Shown in pieces: positions 52,430 to 63,105 of a stretch of DNA of 64,000 bases. The position numbers and the translations under genes were made by a program. The stretch lies in contig JABACO010000012.1 in NCBI GenBank assembly GCA_013339895.1, forward strand, positions 126,129-190,128, read 5' to 3'. Below the pieces are notes generated by a model, which did no database searches, had not been told where the DNA came from, and saw nothing but the letters and a program-made list of their open reading frames with translations. The stretch's first letter is position 1; each line of letters starts with the position of its first letter. Source of the stretch: Ephydatia muelleri (Eukaryota > Porifera > Demospongiae > Spongillida > Spongillidae).

Positions 52430-54230
52430 TCAATGCGCACGTGATAAATAAGTAATTATTTCAAATTTGAATTTTCGTACGTTACACTAGGTACAAAAGT
52501 AGGTAGCTAGGTACACCCAGGTAGCGTGCGTAGCTTATTGTTGCAGCGAGAAGACTACAAAGAGGTGAGTGAGGGACAAAGCGTACATCTGTGTGGTGTG
52601 GTGTGTGCGTGTATGTATACAGACTTGTGCTCGTTCGTAGGTATAGCCGTTTTTCGAACTCTAGGATCAGTGCGAGGGCGTGGAGCTAGTTCATAGTCGG
52701 CCTCGTAACCACGTTAGGTGTGCTTGGTGATTGGCCCTAGTTAATAAAATTTGGACCTGTACGACAGAGCACATAGCAAGCTTATAGCGCGCACTTTGAG
52801 CCTTGTACACTACGCCCTGGTGAGATTCAATGCTGGCTTCCACCAAAAAAACCTATAATCGGCGAGTCACTACAACAGTAAACAAATCATTTAACTCGTG
52901 CCCGGATCATACATTGGAGACAATTGATGTTCAATTGGCAGCCAAACAAATGCATCAATCAGTTTGACCACTGACTTCTAAGACGGAAGTCGGTCCAAGT
53001 GTACCGTGGCTACGTATGGCATTGCAAGGGTCCTTACGAGGCGGCAAGGTACTAAAAGGGTTCCCTTGGATGCCGTGGTTCGGTAAGCTTTTTAAGCATA
53101 AACTATAGTAGCCTACAAAACGATTATCCAGTCTTTAATTAATAGGTCGGTGTGTTTAAGCTTGCTGACTTCAGGCTTGTACTTACTAAAGGCAAGCGTA
53201 AGTGCAATTGGTAGAACGCTTCCCTTACCTGCCATAAAGGCACAAAACTACAGACAGGTTCCCATAGTAGTTGTGAAGCTAGTTATAGGCACGGCGTGCT
53301 GATAGTAGCAGGGCAGGCATGTTTTAAAAGCTACGTTTGTGAATGGGTGCTACGGGATGTTTGTGTAAACGTTCAAGTAGGACAGTAGTCGCGTGTGTTG
53401 TAGGCCTACCAGCATTACATGTATGTAAGCTAGGCAGCTAGCGTTGTACTTGGGACTTCAAACTTGGCGCTAAAGTCCTGGGGATGTAACACAAACGGTT
53501 CACGCTCAACACGCGTACACACAGCATTGTCAGCTTGCACTATGGCGTTGTAAGTTTTGTCTCTTGGCAGTGTATAAGCTTTTTTAAAAGCGTTGCAAGT
53601 GTCTCCTCGGCAGTGTATAAGCTTTTTTAAAAGCTTAGCAAGTGTCCTCTCGGCAGCGTATAAGCTTTTGTTAAAGCTTTGAGGACCCTTGGCAGTGCAT
53701 AAGCTTTTTTAAAGCATTGAAAGTGTCTCCCGGCAGTGTAAGGTAGTGGCTTGCATAGTTAGTATAGATGCCAACTTGGCTTGCTTGTGTAAGCGAGTGT
53801 GTAGACTCGCATTGTATAGCTAGCTCGTGAGTCTGTAAGCTTGGTATAGTAATACTAGAGCTGGTATAAGTGTGTCCGTAAGTCTGTAAGCTTTCAGGTA
53901 TAGTTACGCTAGCTAGTATACGCCCGCGAGCCTGTAAGTTTCTGGAGTAGTAATGCTTGTGAATCTGTAAGCTTGCTAGCTAGTATGAGTGCCCGTGAGA
54001 AGTTGTATATAAGCTTCTAATGTAGTACTGCTAGCTAGTATAGAGTGCCCGTGAGCTTGTAAGCTCGTGGTGCAGTACTGTTTGCTTGTAAAAGTGTGCC
54101 TGTGAGCCTGTAAAGCTTCTGGAATATAGTAATGGCATATGCCATTTAGGATAAGTGTGCCCGTGACTCTGTAAGCTTGTATAAGAGTGCCCGTATACGT
54201 AGACGCATACACGCACAACGCACAGTAAAG
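52430..54230 (+). repeat. Dispersed repeat R, copy 3
   Basis: AATTATTTCAAATTTGAA leader, donor-like AGAGGTGAGTGAGGG (52561), CCTCGTAACCACGTTAGGTG, ACTCGTGCCCGGATCATACA (52893), then satellite units on GTAAGCTTTTTTAAAGC and GCCCGTGAGYCTGTAAGCTT. Confidence 0.8.
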
Positions 54231-54998
54231 AGGTTCGCCAGGAACAGTTACTCACCTGTTTACAATCTTCTCGAAGCAAGACAAAGCTAAGTGTTGGCCA
54301 CCTCGGCATTAGTCAAGTCTGTAATAACAAAAAAGAAAGCATAGGCTATGACCCACGGCAAGCCTATAGAAGCGTGCACGAAGCACATATAATAGCGTTC
54401 CTTACCTGATGAAGGGGTCCTCATGAGGCGGAAAACTTGTAGAACGGCCCTGAGGAATGTGTACGGCAGACAAAATAGTGGCACCTTCGACGGAAGTGTG
54501 GGGGTCAGGTCAGCATATCCTCGAGAGGTTTACAAATACTCCCCAGCGTTGGTGACACTAATAGTTCCGATCCCAGTGGCGTTGGGCGCTATACAAATGG
54601 AAGTAGTATACGGAGAAGGAAAACGGTCCCAACGCCCAAATGACATTCACAATGGGCTCCGCAGAGCCTAAACGAGATTCACAATGGGCAACATGAATTA
54701 TTCTGGAGATAAGTAAGCCAACGGCTCATGCGCGTTGGCTAATGCGCATTTTGGGCGTTATTGGGCGTGCATAATAACGCCCGTTCCCATCTCAATGTAC
54801 GCGCGCATGGCTCATGCGCAATTACTGGTGCTAGTAGAAGAAGGCCGAGCGCCGAAATATATTTTGCAAGAATCTCTTGTCATCCACTTACAAATCAATG
54901 GCAACGCATTTCCTACGAAACCAAAGACCCCCCAGAGACGTCGTGGCGTCCGACAAAGGTGCAGGCCCGAAAAGGACCCTGCACCCTAAATCTAATTC
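54231..54998. other. Spacer before the 24-bp array
   Basis: No gene recognised. It contains a short ACAATGGG doublet (near 54650 and 54682) and CG-rich words near 54800. Confidence 0.35.
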
Positions 54999-55014
54999 TA
55001 ACCCTAACCCTAAG
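54998..55014. repeat. Interstitial telomeric repeat at array edge
   Basis: CTAACCCTAACCCTAAG runs directly into the first 24-bp minisatellite unit. Confidence 0.8.
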
Positions 55015-55955
55015 GAGTGTCTTGTGCAAACAGGGGGAGTGTCTCTTGTGTAAACAGGGGGAGTGTCTCTTGTGTGTACAGGAGGAGTGTCTCTTGTGCA
55101 TACAGGAGGAGTGTCTTGTGCAAACAGGGGGAGTGTCTCTTGTGCAAACAGGGGGAGTGTCTCTTGTGTGTACAGGAGGAGTGTCTTGTGCAAACAGGGG
55201 GAGTGTCTCTTGTGCGTACAGGAAGAGTGTCTCTTGTGCGTACAGTTGGAGTGTCTCTTGTGCGTACAGGGAGAGTGTCTCTTGTGCACACAGGGGGGGT
55301 GTCTCTTGTGCACACAGGGGGAGTGTCTCTTGTGCGTACAGGAGGAGTGTCTCTTGTGCGTACAGGAGGAGTGTCTCTTCTGTGTACAGGAGGAGTGTCT
55401 CTTGTGCGTACAGGAGGAGTGTCTCTTGTGCATACAGGGAGAGTGTCTCTTGTGCGTACAGGAGGAGTGTCTCTTCTGTGTACAGGAGGAGTGTCTCTTG
55501 TGCGTACAGGGAGAGTGTCTGTGGTGCGTACAGGGGGAGTGTCTCTTGTGCATACAGGAGGAGTGTCTCATGTGCGTACAGGAGGAGTGTCTCTTGTGCG
55601 TACAGGGGGAGTGTCTCTTGTGCATACAGGAGGAGTGTCTCTTGTGCATACAGGGGGAGTGTCTTGTGCAAACAGGGGGAGTGTCTCTTGTGCAAACAGG
55701 GGGAGTGTCTCTTGTGTGTACAGGAGGAGTGTCTTGTGCAAACAGGGGGAGTGTCTCTTGTGCAAACAGGGGGAGTGTCTCTTGTGTGTACAGGAGGAGT
55801 GTTTTTTGGTGCGAACAGGGGGAGTGTCTTGTGCGTACAGGAGGAGTGTCTCTTGTGTGAACAGGGGGAGTGTCTTGTTTGTACAGGAGGAGTGTCTCTT
55901 GTGCGTACAGGGGGAGTGTCTCTTGTGCATTCAGGGGGAGTGTCTCTTGTTCGTA
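55014..55955 (+). repeat. 24-bp minisatellite, left array
   Basis: About 39 units of GGAGTGTCTCTTGTGCGTAC + AGGG, some shortened to 22 bp (GTGTCTTGTGC). The unit is a multiple of three, so all frames stay open and give spurious 260-400-codon ORFs. The inverted counterpart is at 61228-62008. Confidence 0.97.
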
Positions 55956-55998
55956 TATTTGATTAAAGGTATATACTGGTGGTACAATATTCAATATT

Positions 55999-58037
55999 CT
56001 ATACATAGTTCATATCCTGGTGATAAAGAAAAAAACAGTCAGTGCCATCATTCTCCCCTGTGTGGCACAAATGTATGCCACAAGTTTGGCAGTACCAATA
56101 AGTCTCTTTTCTATATTCCTTTGAGGAGCAAAATTTGCACGTACTGTTTCCTTTTTTGCTGTTGGATCTTTGCTTGGTTGGGTAGTGGTTCAGAAATGTA
56201 GTTATTACTGTTGGCTTATGTGTTGGTGCCCTCCATGGGCGCAACCTTGAGTTGTATGTGCCAATCAGCTGCTCGGCAAGCAGTAGCCTGTAATTTCTGA
56301 GTAGTATGGGCTGATCTGAGTTGTCGCGAAATATGACGTATGCATTTGTTGCTGCCAGTTCAAATAAGAACCAAAATAAATAACGGTAGCATTTTCTACT
56401 TTTGGTGCAGACATGGTAGAATTGCCTGTGTTGATCATTACGGTCAACACCACCCATGTACTTGCTGTATGATATAACAGCTTCAGGGCAATTGACATCT
56501 ATAAAGGATCCATCTCTTTGCTTTCGCTTTGTTGTGCCAATTTCACTTGGCTGGGCATTTGTAGACAGCACATTAACCACCTTCTTGTCCATCCAGGCTG
56601 TGGCCACCAAACTACCATTTTGGCGAACTGTGCTTTCACCTCTGTGTATATGTTTTAAAATTAATAATTTATGGTATGTATGATTATTTTTTCTTACCTG
56701 TTTTTAAGGCCTAGTTTTGTTTTAGCAACTTTCTTCTTTTTTGCAGGGATTTTTAAATCATCAGGAAATCCTTTGCTACTTGAGCGAATGGTCCCACACG
56801 CATAGATGCCTTTGTCGAGCAATTTTGTAAAAAGGGTTGTAGAACTGAAAAAATTGTCGCAATACAGGTCATGGTTGCAGTCTTGGAAATGTGAACTCAG
56901 CATAAGCACTACTCTTGCCCCCAAGCCATCCTCTTTAGTTTCAGTTTTTCCGGTGTATACGTCAAATGCATGTATATATCCATTATTGCTGTCAGCAAGG
57001 CACCAAACTTTTATGCCTCTCTTGACTGGTTTGAGGGGCATATATTGTTTAATGGCAAATCGACCTTGAAATGCGATCATGGCCTCATCAACAGCAATTT
57101 CTTTTGAAGGTGCATATGAAACCCGGATGGCAGCACTGACTGCATCAATTATTGGACGTACTTTCCCCAACTTATCATAACCTTCTTCTCCTCTTGTAGG
57201 TAGTGTGGCATTATCAACAAAGTGCAAAAACCTGCTGATTTCTCGAAATCTGTTACGGGAAATGCGGCTGGAAATCGGGCCATAGTTGAAATGTGGATCT
57301 AATTTCCAATAGTCGTCTATTGCTGGCATAGGAACAAGGCCCATTAGGTTATTGAATCCAAAGTAAGCTTTCATTTCTGCCAGATCCACACGTTTCCATT
57401 TGGCATAACTGTTGTCATCCATCACCTGCTGAGCATACCTATTGGTTTCATTCACTATCACCTGCATTAGTGTATCTGGAAACATGTGGCTAAACACTGA
57501 AATGTGGTTGACAATTGGAAAAGTTGGTCCTACAAATTCTTCAAACTCTCTGAAATTGAGAGGTGTGAGTCGGCGTGTCCATCCTGAAGCTTTGCTCGAC
57601 TGTGAAACTGATGTTCTATGTCATGTGTCATAATAACATGTTTTCTTTCCTTACCACCTGTTGTAGTATCATCACATCCAACTAATGTGTCCTCCTGACC
57701 AGCACTGGTGGTTGGTACATCTGAATGACCTGGATTGACTCATTTGCAATGTCAGGTGTGTTTTAGCATATTGTTGTTACCTGCATGATTATCATTTGAA
57801 TCCACAGTGTGTGATGTATCCTGCATGCTGCAAGTCATTCCATTCATCAGCTTGCACTACAATTCCAGTTATCATATCAGGATCATCAGAATATTGGTAC
57901 CTACAATTTGTTTCATCCTCGTTTTCATGTATCTCAACATCTTCCAGAACATCAAATTCTTCATCACTGCCTGCCATCATTGGCTCGTCTTCGTCTTCAT
58001 CCAGTACATGCAGCACCTCTAGCGTCATGTTAGACAT
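55999..58037 (-). CDS. piggyBac-type transposase, copy 1
   Basis: Cut-and-paste transposase of the piggyBac/PGBD family (inserts at TTAA). Start ATG at 58037 (MSNMTLEVLHVLDEDEDEP, acidic N-terminus). Internal exon about 57616-56698 and last exon 56641-55999 are separated by a 56-bp intron. The 57790-57630 joins are uncertain. Motifs: ETNRYA, IAVDEAMIAFQGR (first Asp), LYCDNFFSS (second Asp), MGGVDRNDQHRQFY (third Asp), then a C-terminal cysteine-rich module (CKFCSSKEYRKETYWYCQTC, followed by GIHLCH). The catalytic triad and Cys module are all present. The ends of the element and flanking TTAA are not resolved. Confidence 0.82.
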
Positions 58038-58106
58038 CTGTAATGTTATTCATTTCGTGTTATTGTATCCTGTTAGGGGCGGACACTCTAACTTACATGT
58101 AGCAGC

Positions 58107-59246
58107 TTTTGCGGGGAAAAACAGGGAAACCTGCTACCGAACAAACATGCCCGCCTACTATTGTTTCGACCGTAATTAGTTGACGCCCAGGAATCCATGG
58201 AATGTCAATTAGATGATTTCTACCCAATAATAAAGAACGTGAAATTTTTAAAGTACAAAGAGACAAAAAAAATTACATGCAACTTGCTGTGCAACCATTC
58301 TCGATCATCTTTCCAAACTAGAACCTGATCCTTCTTTACAATGACATCCTTTACAGCTCTGGCGTATATAGTAACAACTTCCAGTTACGTCAAAGGGTTC
58401 AAACTGAGCTCGAAAACACTCGAACGGTTTCCCGAGTTCAGAATCTGTTGGCCAAATCAGTGCTTCTAATTAAGCGAAATCCCAATAATCATCCTGATCC
58501 GCTACCCCAGACTGGGGTGAAAGTTGTAGAACGTGACAGTCACGTGATACACCATTTTGTCTACTTCATTACAATTGTATAGCACATGCACCTGTGAAGT
58601 TAGAGTTTCAATATAACATGTGATTATTGTCAAGTAAATGTCTATTCCGTCCAGCTATCACGACTGCTGACAGTCACGTCCACCGTTATTCGGTCTCTAT
58701 GTTCATTAGTCTTTTTTCATCCCATAATTCCACTCTCCACTCTGCTTCGTAAGCCTCCTGGGCGTGATAGTGAGTGCTTAAGAAAGCCCTCACTCGAAGA
58801 AACTGTCGGGTCTTTGCAATAAATAGAAACCCATAGCGAGCCGAATGGCTTACATTTACCACTCGCCACTCCATTAGACCATTTTTGGGACACTGGTAGG
58901 AAACCGGTCTGCGGGGCTTGCTGACCGTCAACTTCAGCTGCCTTATCGCTTCGTCTGGGTGGATTCCAGCTTCTATAAGAAGTCCCAACCTATTGACCAT
59001 GTCTTGTGCTTGCTTTGGCGTCTGATTTGCACTGTCCGTTCCAAATTGTTCTTGGGGAAAATACCAACCCTTCTCCTCCATCTTTGCAACATAAGCTTTA
59101 CTAGGGACGTACTGCTTCCAAGGTTCCATTCACCGGCTGTCGTTTTTCAGAAAAATTGATAACTTTTGACAACTCAAATAAGCACATAGATCACAATTAG
59201 AACAATACCGTAAATGGTTGTGGAGCTATAACAGTTTAATTGCCAA
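58107..59246. other. Unique centre of the inverted duplication
   Basis: About 1.14 kb not shared between the arms. It holds one clear ORF (58686-59129, minus) and otherwise no recognised feature. Two short GACAGTCACGTG words flank the ORF's downstream side. Confidence 0.6.
58686..59129 (-). CDS. Uncharacterised 147-residue protein
   Basis: ATG at 59129, single exon. Soluble-looking protein with a Trp-rich start (MEPWKQYVPSKAYVAKMEEK), a helical middle (DMVNRLGLLIEAGIHPDEAI), a basic stretch (KPRRPV) and an aromatic C-terminal half (ARYGFLFIAKTRQFLRVRAF). I do not recognise the family. Its composition is balanced and protein-like, unlike the low-complexity frames nearby. It sits between two opposed piggyBac copies, so it may be a host gene or cargo caught between them. 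Confidence 0.5.
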   Translation of the reverse strand: MEPWKQYVPSKAYVAKMEEKGWYFPQEQFGTDSANQTPKQAQDMVNRLGLLIEAGIHPDEAIRQLKLTVSKPRRPVSYQCPKNGLMEWRVVNVSHSARYGFLFIAKTRQFLRVRAFLSTHYHAQEAYEAEWRVELWDEKRLMNIETE

Positions 59247-59310
59247 TACAGGTAAGTTAGAGTGTCCGCCCCTAACAGGATACAATAACACGAAATGAAT
59301 AACATTAGAG

Positions 59311-61172
59311 ATGTCCAACATGACGCTAGAGGAGGTGCTGCATGTACTGGATGAAGACGAAGACGACGCTAGAGGAGGTGCTGCATGTACTGGATGAAGA
59401 CGAAGACGAGCCAATGATGGCAGGCAGTGATGAAGAATTTGATGTTCTGGAAGATGTTGAGATACATGAAAACGAGGATGAAACAAATTGTAGGTACCAA
59501 TATTCTGATGATCCTGATATGATAACTGGAATTGTAGTGCAAGCTGATGAATGGAATGACTTGCAGCATGCAGGATACATCACACACTGTGGATTCAAAT
59601 GATAATCATGCAGGTAACAACAATATGCTAAAACACACCTGACATTGCAAATGAGTCAATCCAGGTCATTCAGATGTACCAACCACCAGTGCTGGTCAGG
59701 AGGACACATTAGTTGGATGTGATGATACTACAACAGGTGGTAAGGAAAGAAAACATGTTATTATGACACATGACATAGAACATCAGTTTCACAGTCGAGC
59801 AAAGCTTCAGGATGGACACGCCGACTCACACCTCTCAATTTCAGAGAGTTTGAAGAATTTGTAGGACCAACTTTTCCAATTGTCAACCACATTTCAGTGT
59901 TTAGCCACATGTTTCCAGATACACTAATGCAGGTGATAGTGAATGAAACCAATAGGTATGCTCAGCAGGTGATGGATGACAACAGTTATGCCAAATGGAA
60001 ACGTGTGGATCTGGCAGAAATGAAAGCTTACTTTGGATTCAATATCCTAATGGGCCTTGTTCCTATGCCAGCAATAGACGACTATTGGAAATTAGATCCA
60101 CATTTCAACTATGGCCCGATTTCCAGCCGCATTTCCCGTAACAGATTTCGAGAAATCAGCAGGTTTTTGCACTTTGTTGATAATGCCACACTACCTACAA
60201 GAGGAGAAGAAGGTTATGATAAGTTGGGGAAAGTACGTCCAATAATTGATGCAGTCAGTGCTGCCATCCGGGTTTCATATGCACCTTCAAAATAAATTGC
60301 TGTTGATAAGGCCATGATCGCATTTCAAGGTCGATCTGCCATTAAACAATATATGCAGGCATAAAAGTTTGGTGCCTTGCTGACAGCAATAATGGATATA
60401 TACATGCATTTGACGTATACACCGGAAAAACAGAAACTAAAGAGGATGGCTTGGGGACAAGAGTAGTGCTTATGCTGAGTTCACACTTACAAGACTGCAA
60501 CCATCACCTGTATTGCGACAATTTTTTCAGTTCCACAACCCTTTTTACAAAATTGCTCGACAAAGGCATCTCTGCGTGTGGGACCATTCGCTCAAGTAGC
60601 AAAGGATTTCCTGATGATTTAAAAATCCCTGCAAAATAGAAGAAAGTTGCTGAAACAAAACTAGGCCTTAAAAACAGGTAAGAAAAAATAATCATACATA
60701 CCATATATTATTTATTTTCAAACATATACACAGAGGTGAAAGCACAGGTCGCCAAAACGGTAGTTTGGTGGCCACAGCCTGGATGGACAAGAAGGTGGTT
60801 AATGTGCTGTCTACAAATGCCCAGCCAAGTGAAATTGGCACAACAAAGCGAAAGCAAAGAGATGGATCCTTTATAGATGTCAATTGCCCTGAAGCTGTTA
60901 TATCATACAGCAAGTACATGGGTGGTGTTGACCGTAATGATCAACACAGGCAATTCTACCATGTCTGCACCAAAAGTAGAAAATGCTACCGTTATTCATT
61001 TTGGTTCTTATTTGAACTGGCAGCAACAAATGCATACATCATATTTCGCGACAACTCAGATCAGCCCATACTACTCAGAAATTACAGGCTACTGCTTGCC
61101 GAGCAGCTGATTGGCATATATAACTCAAGGTTGCGCCCATGGAGGGCACCAACACATATCACCAGGATATGA
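59311..61172 (+). pseudogene. piggyBac-type transposase, copy 2, broken
   Basis: Near-identical to copy 1 but disabled. A 43-bp tandem duplication (59322-59364 repeated) shifts the N-terminal frame. SKEIAVDEA has become SK-stop-IAVDKA at 60293. About 20 bp are lost after KQYM, removing PLKPVKRG with a frame change. A ~180-bp deletion at 61153 removes the C-terminal cysteine module. The second and third catalytic regions (LYCDNFFSS, MGGVDRNDQH) survive in pieces. It might still be mobilised in trans by copy 1 if its ends are intact. Confidence 0.85.
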
Positions 61173-61227
61173 ACTATGCATAGAATATTGAATATTGTAC
61201 CACCAGTATATACCTTTAATCAAATAT

Positions 61228-62008
61228 ACGAACAAGAGACACTCCCCCTGAATGCACAAGAGACACTCCCCCTGTACGCACAAGAGACACTCCTCCTGTA
61301 CAACTAAGACACTCCCCCTGTTTGCACAAGAGACACTCCTCCTGTACGCACAAGACACTCCCCCTGTTGGCACCAAAATACACTCCTCCTGTACACACAA
61401 GAGACACTCCCCCTGTACGCACAAGAGACACTCCTCCTGTTCGCACATAAGACACTCCTCCTGTACGCACAAGAGACACTCCCCCTGTACGCACAAGAGA
61501 CACACTCCCTGTACGCACAAGAGACACTCCTCCTGTTCGCACATAAGACACTCCTCCTGTACGCACAAGAGACACTCCCCCTGTACGCACAAGAGACACA
61601 CTCCCTGTACGCACAAGAGACACTCTCCCTGTACGCACAAGAGACACTCCTCCTGTACTCACAAGAGACACTCCTCCTGTACGCACAAGAGACACTCCTC
61701 CTGTACGCACAAGAGACACTCCCCCTGTGTGCACAAGAGACACTCTCCCTGTACGCACAAGAGACACTCTCCCTGTACGCAAAAGAGACACTCCTCCTGT
61801 ACGCACAAGAGACACTCCTCCTGTACGCACAAGAGACACTCCTCCTGTACGCACAAGAGACACTCCCCCTGTACGCACAAGAGACACTCCCCCTGTACGC
61901 ACAAGAGACACTCCTCCTGTACGCACAAGAGACACTCCCCCGTACGCACAAGAGACACTCCTCCTGTACGCACAAGAGACACTCCTCCTGTACGCACAAG
62001 AGATATAA
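61228..62008 (-). repeat. 24-bp minisatellite, right array
   Basis: Inverse orientation of the left array, about 32 units (CCTGTACGCACAAGAGACAC + TCCT). More homogeneous than the left array and without the AAACAGG variants, so the two have evolved separately. Confidence 0.97.
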
Positions 62009-62700
62009 TCCTCTACTCCCAACACTCCAAACAACTGCAAATTTGAATGGTAAAGGACGACACGCATTCAGTATCACGCGTGCAATAATTAGAATTTGAC
62101 CTCAAAACTAGAGTTTGAATTCAAGCGCACGCACTTGACTTCTTTTAGCTTAAAAGTAGTAAAGCATCGTACCATTGTACTGGTAACCTAAAAACTGTAA
62201 AACTCACCATCCATCCGCATGTTAGATAGTCTCCTTCTTTTCTCACGCGCACTACAAGCTAAAAAAAAAACGATCGCGATCACCATCGATGGAAAGACTG
62301 TTCCCCGAAGTCAATACTGGAGGAATAATAAAACTTACCTACACAAAACTCGCATTGTTGGACAGCTGTTGCACGTTTGAAACCTACGTGTTTCGAACTA
62401 CAGTTACGAAAAAATTCTACGGCGGTGAAGCTACGGAAACGCGAATAATTAGATCGGCAATTAAATTTTATATTCTTAAAATCAATTTGATTCTATATGC
62501 ATGTTTCATGAAATAAACATTAAGCATCCTTTTACTAAAATCAAATTAATTTCAACCATGCATAATTTTTTCAAATACATAATTTATTCAAATAATTATA
62601 TTCTTTTTTAAAAGTTAATAAAATTCATAATACATCATTAGGTAATAATTAAAATTAAATGTTATATAATATTCTACAATACATAGAAATGTTCAAGGGA
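62009..62700. other. Spacer, AT-rich
   Basis: No gene recognised. Strongly AT-rich from 62500 to 62690. Confidence 0.4.
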
Positions 62701-62704
62701 TGTC

Positions 62705-63105
62705 CGCCCCGGCCAGGAGGCCAAGGGAGGGTGCACACCTTGCCAGTAAGGCCCTAGCCACCGCCCTGGACCAGGGTGAAGTTCAGCCTGCTGTACAGCT
62801 CTGTGAGTACCTTACCTTCATGTGGGAGGAAGTGGTGATGGCCAGGTGAGAGGCCAAGCGGGAGAAGGTAGAATGGGCTTCCCTTCCCCAGTTTCCATAA
62901 GTCTCCACTGCAAGAGGGATACACACCCAACCCAGCTTGCTGCTGTTAGGATGGAAGGGATTAAGGGAGAGGTCACTGTGATGTCAAAGGCAGCATGTTT
63001 CACTTTCTCCCTATTTGAGGACAAGTATATCTGCTGGCTTAGGTCTTGTTTAAGGCCACTGCCCGACTCAAATATCAGGACCTACGTTAGTAGTGGTCCT
63101 ATGGA
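62705..63105 (-). pseudogene. Second retrotransposon-ORF relic
   Basis: The minus strand reads, with frame changes, HAAFDITVTSPLIPSIL, then AVETYGNWGREAHSTFSRLA and SHLAITTSSH, then AVARALLARC. This is the C-terminal signature common to reverse-transcriptase ORFs of invertebrate retroelements, of the same general class as 46.0-47.16 kb though a different stretch. Only about 130 codons remain. Confidence 0.65.

Larger units (their letters stand above)
55014..58106 (+). repeat. Left arm of large inverted duplication
   Basis: Minisatellite plus piggyBac copy 1, the reverse complement of 59247-62008 with indels. Similarity stops at GTAAGTTAGAGTGTCCGCC (58106 inward). Confidence 0.9.
59247..62008 (-). 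repeat. Right arm of large inverted duplication
   Basis: Inverse of 55014-58106. Relative to it, the right arm has lost ~180 bp at 61153 and a short piece near 60358, and gained a 43-bp tandem duplication near 59322-59407. Confidence 0.9.

Noticed and set aside
55014-55955. CRISPR-like array
   Set aside because: Units are directly adjacent 24-bp tandem repeats with no unique spacers, in a genome with introns and telomeric repeats.
54761-56201. Several 250-400-codon ORFs on both strands over the 24-bp array
   Set aside because: The unit length is divisible by three, so every frame stays open. The proteins are eight-residue repeats with no domain.
57796-58179. Ser-rich plus-strand ORF opposite piggyBac
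   Set aside because: Antisense of the acidic Asp/Glu-rich N-terminal exon of the transposase.
61125-62077. Long repetitive ORFs on both strands over the right 24-bp array
   Set aside because: Same artefact as the left array.
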